Both the position numbers and the translations under genes were made by a program. Below the pieces are notes generated by a model. That model was not told where the DNA came from, made no database searches, and was given only the letters and a program-made list of their open reading frames with translations. Shown here piece by piece: positions 6,172 through 6,365 of a stretch of DNA of 6,365 nt (position 1 is its first letter; each line of letters starts with the position of its first letter). Origin of the DNA: Bacillota bacterium (GTDB lineage: Bacteria; Bacillota; Clostridia; Christensenellales; QAND01); the NCBI GenBank assembly GCA_019415425.1, contig DXZF01000163.1, positions 1-6,365 on the forward strand. Direction: 5' to 3'.

Positions 6172-6365
6172 ATGTTGACCGCGCAGCAAATTCATGAAAA
6201 GAATTTTGAAAAGGGCTTCAAAGGCTACAATATGGACGAAGTAGACGCATTTCTGGACGAAGTCGTCGACAGTTTTGACCGTTTGAGCCGCGAGAACAAG
6301 GAGCTCAACAGCCGGATCGAGGCGCTCAATACGCAGATCGAGTCGTACCGTGGCATGGAGAATAC
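6172..6365 (+). CDS. divIVA: DivIVA, N-terminal part (runs off the window)
   Basis: DivIVA proteins are coiled-coil scaffolds that gather at negatively curved membrane, at the septum and poles, and recruit division or sporulation partners. The 64 complete codons read MLTAQQIHEKNFEKGFKGYN, then MDEVDAFLDEVVDSFDRLSREN, matching the family's N-terminal domain: LTPxDIHxKxF, the FRGYDxDEV-like element (here FKGYNMDEV, 16-24), and the first coiled coil with the loop before GMEN. Phe16 and Lys17 correspond to the exposed Phe-Arg pair (17-18) that inserts into membrane in the Bacillus subtilis protein; the basic residue here is Lys. The C-terminal coiled coils lie beyond the window. The frame is open to the last base. 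It follows sepF with a 97-base gap and may be in the same operon or use a separate upstream promoter. Confidence 0.93.
   Translation, partial: MLTAQQIHEKNFEKGFKGYNMDEVDAFLDEVVDSFDRLSRENKELNSRIEALNTQIESYRGMEN

Noticed and set aside
5235..6173. Long open frame on the - strand opposite ylmE end and sepF
   Set aside because: It is antisense to the clearly conserved sepF. The Val/Ile/Leu-rich look comes from reverse reading of GAC/GAA/ATC codons.

Overview
The window reads as ordinary chromosome of a Gram-positive, probably clostridial (Bacillota) bacterium of moderately high GC. The main pointer is the cell-division cluster on the right: an HlyD-like adaptor, then ylmE (YggS family), sepF and divIVA. 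This is a Firmicutes arrangement. Strong AAGGAG-type ribosome binding sites fit the same assignment. I cannot name a genus. All seven supported genes lie on the + strand, and I found no convincing gene on the - strand, no RNA gene, no mobile element and no CRISPR array.

Left part (1-3354), metabolic genes: the 3' three quarters of a glycerophosphodiester phosphodiesterase gene, then a 12-helix major facilitator permease of the LacY-like/MFS_1_like type, then a complete decarboxylating 6-phosphogluconate dehydrogenase (gnd) with all key residues. A possible sigma-A promoter lies in the 108-base gap before the permease gene. No intrinsic terminator is visible between these genes.

Junction (3355-3470): a 116-base gap holds the best regulatory signal in the window. 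An extended -10 element (TGTTATACT) directly abuts a near-perfect 36-base inverted repeat whose loop contains the matching -35 element. A 10-base palindrome sits at the predicted transcription start. This is probably the promoter of the downstream cell-division operon and may carry an operator.

Right part (3471-6365), envelope and division genes: a single-span HlyD-like adaptor without a visible transporter partner, ylmE (PLP homeostasis), sepF (FtsZ membrane anchor, with an unusually long charged linker) and the start of divIVA (curvature-sensing polar/septal scaffold). The hlyD-like gene, ylmE and sepF are tightly spaced (5 and 19 bases) and are likely co-transcribed. ylmG and ylmH, often found between sepF and divIVA, are absent here and replaced by a 97-base gap. 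An AT-rich trough inside ylmE contains a good sigma-A promoter match that could drive sepF and divIVA separately.

I see no clearly new biological system. The items most worth a second look are the palindrome-embedded promoter, the orphan HlyD-like protein tied to division genes, the internal ylmE promoter, and the SepF linker.
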